DNA of 7,475 nt from DAOUAJ01 sp034433615 (GTDB taxonomy: Bacteria > Chloroflexota > Anaerolineae > DUEN01). The translations under genes were made by a program, and so were the position numbers. Below, piece after piece: positions 4,515-7,475 of the stretch; position 1 is the first letter of the stretch, and each line of letters begins with the position of its first letter. The notes beneath the pieces were generated by a model that saw nothing but the letters and a program-made list of their open reading frames with translations, was not told where the DNA came from and did no database searches. The stretch lies in the NCBI GenBank assembly GCA_034433615.1, contig DAOUAJ010000430.1, forward strand, positions 1 to 7,475, given 5' to 3'.

Positions 4515-4958
4515 ATGAAATTCCAAGCATGGTTCATGTTGGCGTGTACGGTGATGTTCGGTCTGATCGGTTGTGCGCCACCCACGCCGATGGTGCCTGC
4601 GGTCGCGCCCATTGCCACACAGGTTCCCACGCCTATGGCCGCTGAGACGCCGGTGGCCCCGGCCGGGCAGGAGAGTAAGCCGGAGATAGCACCAGCAACA
4701 CTCGCCTGGCCGGTTTCGACGGAGGGATATGCCACACCCGAGCCCGGGCTAGCCATGGCCGCCTTCGAGTCCGAGGTGACGATGTGAGGAAGCTGTGCGG
4801 CCCGTGTGGCCGCTGGGCTGAAGGCGGTTGCTGGCGTGAGGGATGTAAGTATCTACCGGGCACATGTGGTGGTCGTGTACTATGACCCCCAGCAAACTGA
4901 TGCTGATCACTTGTTGAACACCTTGAACATCATCCTGGCGCCAGAGGCAGGTCGTTGA
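4515..4958 (+). CDS. Candidate selenoprotein: lipoprotein with HMA-like metal-binding domain, in-frame TGA (Sec) at codon 91
   Basis: Read through its internal TGA (4785-4787), this gene encodes 147 residues. Residues 1-20 are a lipoprotein signal ending in the lipobox LIGC (Cys20 lipidated), so the protein would be anchored outside the cytoplasmic membrane. About 21-78 is a Pro/Ala/Val-rich linker. About 80-143 reads as a heavy-metal-associated (MerP/copper-chaperone) fold. It starts with strand AAFESEVTM, then U91-G-S-C94 in place of the CxxC metal site, AARVAAGLKAVAGVRDVSIY, HVVVVYYDP and TDADHLLNTLN. The TGA falls exactly at the first Cys. The upstream frame supplies the first strand and the downstream frame the rest, with no start codon or ribosome site for a separate downstream gene. 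A SECIS-like hairpin follows the TGA. GGAGGAGG lies 6 nt before ATG 4515; an in-frame ATG at 4452 would spoil the signal peptide. A conservative annotation would be a 90-residue lipoprotein, 4515-4787. The alternative is a Cys-to-stop mutation. No selenocysteine machinery is visible in the window. Confidence 0.68.
4791..4819 (+). promoter_or_regulatory. SECIS-like hairpin directly after the in-frame TGA
   Basis: Starting 3 nt after TGA 4785-4787, AGCT (4791-4794) pairs with GGCT (4816-4819). A 2x2 internal loop holding U4796 and U4814 follows. Then a 6-bp stem GCGGCC (4797-4802)/GGCCGC (4808-4813) closes a 5-nt loop CGTGT. Known bacterial SECIS elements have an upper stem of a few base pairs, an apical loop with G-U early in it, a U bulge below, and a loop roughly 15-35 nt after the UGA. 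Here the loop starts 16 nt after the TGA and its second and third bases are G and U. The element lies inside coding sequence, as in bacteria. The match was made by eye; no folding energy was calculated. Confidence 0.6.
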
Positions 4959-4960
4959 CG

Positions 4961-5941
4961 ATGCAGGCATTGGTGACAGGCGCAACGGGGTTTGTGGGCG
5001 CCAATCTGGTGGCAGCGCTGGCAGAGCGAGGTCACGCAGTGCGTATCCTGCGCCGCTCCACCTCCCGACTGGACGCGCTGGCCGGCCTGGAGTACGAGGA
5101 AGCGATCGGGGATATTCTCGATGGGGATGCGCTGCGCCAGGCGATGGCCGGCTGTGACTGGGTGTTTCATACCGCCGGCGCAGCGGACTACTGGCGCTCT
5201 AGCCTGGAGCGCCTTTATCGCGTTAACGTGGACGGCACGCGGCAGGTGATGACGGCTGCACTGGAGGCGGGCGTGGCGCGCGTCGTGTACACCTCATCCG
5301 TGGCCGCTTTGGGCGCGCCGCCAGACGGACAGCTTGGTGATGAGTCCATGGAGTTTAACCTGCGGCCGGAAGAGTTTCGTTACGGCCATAGCAAGCATCT
5401 GGCCGAGCGTGAGGTGATGGCTGCAGTCAAACGGGGGTTGCCAGCCGTGATCGTTAACCCCTGTGTTATCCTTGGTCCGCGCGACGTCAATCTCATCTCC
5501 GGCTCGTTAGTCCGCGAGGTCTATCATCGGTGGGTGCCGGTGGCGTTGCCAGGCGGTATGAATCTGGTGGATGTAGAGGCAGTCGTGGCCGGGCACATCG
5601 CCGCGGCCGAATGCGGCCGCGTAGGGGAGCGGTATATCCTGGGAGGGGTGAACCTGACCCACCTGGAGACACTACGCTTGGTGGCTCAGATTGTGGGGCA
5701 GCGGCCTCCGGTGGGGGTCATTCCCCGCGCAGCCGTTCCGCCATTGGCGGCCTTGCTGGCCCTCGTGCAGATGATGTGGCCGCGACCGTTACCCATGAGC
5801 GCCGAGCAGCTTCGTCTGTCCACCCGCTACTTCTTCTTCGACAGCAGCAAGGCCGAGCGTGAGCTGGGCTTGCCGCCGACCTCGCCGACAGAGACGATCC
5901 GAAAAACGTTCCAGTGGTATAACGAGCATGGATACCTGTGA
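4961..5941 (+). CDS. HpnA-like NAD(P)-dependent sugar epimerase/dehydratase (extended SDR), second copy
   Basis: A 326-residue extended SDR and the closer of the two to classical HpnA. GATGFVG (7-13) binds NAD(P). AIGDI (48-52), YRVNVDGTRQVM and VVYTSSVAALG (TSS at 111-113) follow, and the catalytic pair is Tyr141/Lys145 in YGHSK. NPCVILGPRDVN, NLVDVEAVVAGH, GERYILGG and FFFDSSKAERELG are family hallmarks. The reaction is probably redox-neutral sugar epimerisation or reduction; HpnA's own substrate is not established. I start it at ATG 4961, 2 nt after the stop of the candidate selenoprotein and 9 nt after a weak AGG. TTG 4955, overlapping that stop, is the alternative. The tight junction suggests translational coupling, so efficient reading past the upstream TGA could influence its expression. 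It is collinear with the gene at 3436-4440, pointing to an old duplication. Confidence 0.94.
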   Translation: MQALVTGATGFVGANLVAALAERGHAVRILRRSTSRLDALAGLEYEEAIGDILDGDALRQAMAGCDWVFHTAGAADYWRSSLERLYRVNVDGTRQVMTAALEAGVARVVYTSSVAALGAPPDGQLGDESMEFNLRPEEFRYGHSKHLAEREVMAAVKRGLPAVIVNPCVILGPRDVNLISGSLVREVYHRWVPVALPGGMNLVDVEAVVAGHIAAAECGRVGERYILGGVNLTHLETLRLVAQIVGQRPPVGVIPRAAVPPLAALLALVQMMWPRPLPMSAEQLRLSTRYFFFDSSKAERELGLPPTSPTETIRKTFQWYNEHGYL

Positions 5942-6006
5942 GCGACGAAAATATAAAACCTGGAGGATCTTTGCCTGTTGTTCCAGCAACTCTTCTTCGT
6001 GAACTT

Positions 6007-6486
6007 CTAATTTGCTGCTGCTCTCGCCTTTGCCTGTACCTGGCGCGATAACAACCAACGCTGGATCGAGTGTTCACTTTCCACACTCTTGCCGCCTTCA
6101 AACAACCGAGTCAGCTCGATATCTTCATCCAACTCTGGCCAGTGTATGACATTATCATCACCACTCAACTCATAATGGTTCCGTTCTGCCGGTGTTCCAT
6201 GCAGGAGACGAGGAAACCAGGCAAGCGGACAGGATAACAGGCGACCATCTTTGAGGTACACATTCAACGCACTATCCGTCACGTACACATGATCGACCCG
6301 AGGCGGATGGCGCAGAATCAGCACTTCAGCTTCGGCTGGCAGGGGTTCATCCTGCTCCAGTTGACCGACCAACTGGAGTGGAATCGCTATCATGCGACCA
6401 TCCGCTAGCATCACCAACAACTGGTCGTCATCCACCTTGATGCCCGTAGGTTCACTGCCCAAGTATAGTTTACTCAAAGTGTTCAT
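6007..6486 (-). CDS. DUF2442 domain protein with an internal duplication
   Basis: A 159-residue protein. The C-terminal half (about 67-130) is a typical DUF2442 domain: a beta-rich segment, then LKDGRLLSCPLAWFPRLL, TPAERNHYEL and IHWPELDEDIELTRLF. The N-terminal half repeats the beginning of the same unit: IKVDDDQLLVMLADGRMIAIPL (16-37) parallels VYVTDSALNVYLKDGRLLSCPL (67-88). The C-terminus is basic and Ala-rich. DUF2442 proteins are often encoded next to DUF4160 proteins and are suspected toxin-antitoxin or phage-related modules, but the function is unknown. I chose ATG 6486, with GAGG 6 nt upstream; an in-frame TTG at 6498 would overlap that ribosome site. The upstream DUF4160 remnant ends at 6470, so the two overlap by 17 bp, as in an intact pair. 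It converges on the second epimerase. Confidence 0.85.
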   Translation of the reverse strand: MNTLSKLYLGSEPTGIKVDDDQLLVMLADGRMIAIPLQLVGQLEQDEPLPAEAEVLILRHPPRVDHVYVTDSALNVYLKDGRLLSCPLAWFPRLLHGTPAERNHYELSGDDNVIHWPELDEDIELTRLFEGGKSVESEHSIQRWLLSRQVQAKARAAAN

Positions 6487-6565
6487 GCCATGCCTCAAGG
6501 AATTCTTGTTGATGTGCTTCCACTAAACGAACGATTAGCTTCACTTCTGCTAATAATCTGGTTTT
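6470..6565 (-). pseudogene. DUF4160 gene remnant (C-terminal end only)
   Basis: The frame ending at the TAA in 6470-6472 translates as RLLAEVKLIVRLVEAHQQ, then EFLEAWHEHFE. This matches the end of DUF4160 proteins, which finish in a helix of the type RLVEEHQEELLEAWHEYF. There is a stop in frame at 6566-6568. Another frame just upstream (6570-6590) reads LGLNQDQGLKNQ, similar to the part that normally precedes this helix, so a frameshift is likely. Nothing recognisable remains further 5', where the aspartic-protease gene ends at 6590. Its overlap with the DUF2442 gene preserves the usual two-gene arrangement. Confidence 0.65.
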
Positions 6566-6589
6566 TCAAACCCTGATCCTGATTCAAGC

Positions 6590-6964
6590 CTAGAATTCAG
6601 TGAACTCTCTTCTCTTTAAACCTGATAGATCTAAGGTTGCATCCTTTGGATTCGGAATTATCTCCCACTCCTCCATAGTCAAAGCACCAATAAGAACATC
6701 AACCACCTCTCCATCCACTTTTCCCACTTCATCAATAGGAATTACTTCAGTATGGAACACAAGTCCTTCAATCTTACCCTCAACTGAACAATACCTCTTC
6801 ACCTCGATTATTCTTCCGCCCAATGCCACTTTGTAGGGTTCGGATATGGTACGGATAGGGACGCCCTCTAAAAGTCGGGATGAAACATAGGTATGTACAG
6901 AGCCGGTATCAAATAACGCTATGGCTCTTTTACCTTCAATCTCTATCTCTTTTATAACTCTCAT
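6590..6964 (-). CDS. Small retropepsin-like aspartic protease
   Basis: A 124-residue clan AA aspartic protease of the single-domain, retroviral type, which works as a homodimer with one catalytic Asp per chain. The catalytic motif is ALFDTGS (16-22), preceded by a strand KEIEIEGKRA, as expected. The second hallmark, a hydrophobic-hydrophobic-Gly segment, is VDVLIGALTMEEW in the C-terminal third. VALGG in the middle may be the flap. There is no signal peptide or membrane segment, so it should be cytoplasmic. Related small proteins are widespread in bacteria and archaea; their substrates are mostly unknown. GGAG lies 6 nt before ATG 6964; an in-frame TTG at 6976 precedes it but would overlap the ribosome site. 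It lies 20 nt after the upstream gene's stop, in one operon. Its base composition is far more AT-rich than the epimerase genes. Confidence 0.82.
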   Translation of the reverse strand: MRVIKEIEIEGKRAIALFDTGSVHTYVSSRLLEGVPIRTISEPYKVALGGRIIEVKRYCSVEGKIEGLVFHTEVIPIDEVGKVDGEVVDVLIGALTMEEWEIIPNPKDATLDLSGLKRREFTEF

Positions 6965-6984
6965 TTTAATCTCCAAACTTTTGC

Positions 6985-7475
6985 CTAATGATGTGACTTA
7001 TTTGTCTCCTCGTTAGTTGCCGTTCCTTCGTCTTTTATTTCGTCACACAGTCCCAACTCTCGCTCAAGTTGTTCGAGAGGAATCCATTCCTCACTCTCTC
7101 TACTTCGCTCGATTTCCTCCATCGCCCTTTTGGCGGCTTCCGGGCTGTATCCACAGAACGTCATCTCCCACAGACAATGCCCAAGTATATCTACCTCGGA
7201 ATAGCTCGATAGCGTTTCAAGGTCAATCTCCATTCCTAGCCATTCAGCCCAATCAGTGAACTCGATAGCATACGATACTTCTCGATTGCCTATGACATCA
7301 TCTTTAACCATCTCTGGTGGAATGTCCTCCAATTCCTTCATCAACGTCCCATCTTTGCCAGATACGGAAGCGTAATACTCACCTGTGAATTCATCCAAGA
7401 CGCGCTCAATACAAATGCGCATTTTGGTTTCGACAGGTGTGATAGTTCGTAATGTATCAATGACCTGCTTGTAGA
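6985..7475 (-). CDS. Uncharacterised DUF6557-like protein (5' end outside window)
   Basis: The frame stays open to the window edge, so the ATG at 7422 is probably internal. The visible part starts YKQVIDTLRTITPVETK and continues MRICIERVLDEFTG, VSGKDGTLMKE, SYAIEFTDWAEWLGMEI and VDILGHCLWEMTFCGY. It ends in an acidic, charged tail rich in Glu. The W-x-x-WLGMxI and H-x-LWEMTF-x-GY patterns recall proteins labelled DUF6557, found near toxin- or accessory-type loci. This is recall, not a search. No enzymatic motif, signal peptide or membrane segment is visible. It is followed 20 nt later by the aspartic-protease gene on the same strand. Confidence 0.72.
   Translation of the reverse strand, partial: YKQVIDTLRTITPVETKMRICIERVLDEFTGEYYASVSGKDGTLMKELEDIPPEMVKDDVIGNREVSYAIEFTDWAEWLGMEIDLETLSSYSEVDILGHCLWEMTFCGYSPEAAKRAMEEIERSRESEEWIPLEQLERELGLCDEIKDEGTATNEETNKSHH

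Noticed and set aside
4785..4787. TGA read as tryptophan (alternative genetic code)
   Set aside because: TGA is the stop of the ftsH, Crp-family and second epimerase genes, and Trp is encoded by TGG throughout.
4788..4958. HMA-like segment as a separate gene downstream of the lipoprotein
   Set aside because: There is no ATG; the first in-frame GTG (4806) lies after the Cys of the metal site and has no ribosome site. The first beta strand of the fold is also encoded before the TGA.
5962..5990. Possible bidirectional terminator between the convergent genes
   Set aside because: Only 4-5 bp stems (GTTG/CAAC, CTGGA/TCCAG) without a T-run; too weak to call.
5949..6012. Helical-looking minus-strand frame (KLEVHEEELLEQQAKILQ) past the DUF2442 stop
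   Set aside because: It could be a frameshifted coiled-coil extension, but it is short, not in frame with DUF2442, and has no family match I can name.

Overview
The window looks like a GC-rich, probably thermophilic or soil/sediment bacterium, most likely a member of the Chloroflexota or a similar lineage. This placement is an inference from gene style (FtsH, HpnA-like epimerases, a Csp/RRM pair, DUF2442/DUF4160 modules); no rRNA or other marker is present. TGA ends several genes and Trp is encoded by TGG, so the genetic code is standard. Three promoters can be read directly, all of the sigma-70 type with an extended -10 element.

Left part (1-2423, + strand): the C-terminal protease end of FtsH runs in from the left and closes at an intrinsic terminator. 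A Crp/Fnr-family regulator follows, with its own promoter overlapped by two inverted repeats (possible autoregulatory operators). A perfect 37-bp palindrome follows that gene. Next comes a strong promoter with a leader of about 130 nt that contains a full intrinsic terminator (attenuator or small RNA). It leads into a two-gene RNA-chaperone operon: a cold-shock protein, then a small RRM RNA-binding protein.

Middle (2424-3435): about 1 kb with no convincing gene. It holds a 20-bp tandem repeat, long inverted repeats, a large hairpin and broken reading frames faintly like a DDE transposase. A decayed insertion sequence is the best reading.

Right-centre (3436-5941, + strand): two tandem, paralogous HpnA-like NAD(P)-dependent sugar epimerases flank the most striking gene of the window, a lipoprotein at 4515-4958. 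Its first 90 codons end at a TGA, but the same frame continues for 56 codons and completes an HMA-like (heavy-metal-associated, MerP/copper-chaperone-like) domain. The TGA sits exactly where the first Cys of the CxxC metal-binding motif belongs, giving U-G-S-C if read as selenocysteine. It is followed directly by a hairpin with a GU-containing apical loop, like a bacterial SECIS element. I propose a membrane-anchored selenoprotein; the alternative is a Cys-to-stop nonsense mutation. The second epimerase starts 2 nt after the read-through stop, which fits translational coupling.

Right end (6007-7475, - strand): a visibly AT-richer accessory block. In transcription order it carries a DUF6557-like protein running off the window, a small retropepsin-like aspartic protease, a frame-broken DUF4160 remnant, and a DUF2442 protein. 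DUF4160 and DUF2442 are commonly paired, so the remnant marks a damaged two-gene module.
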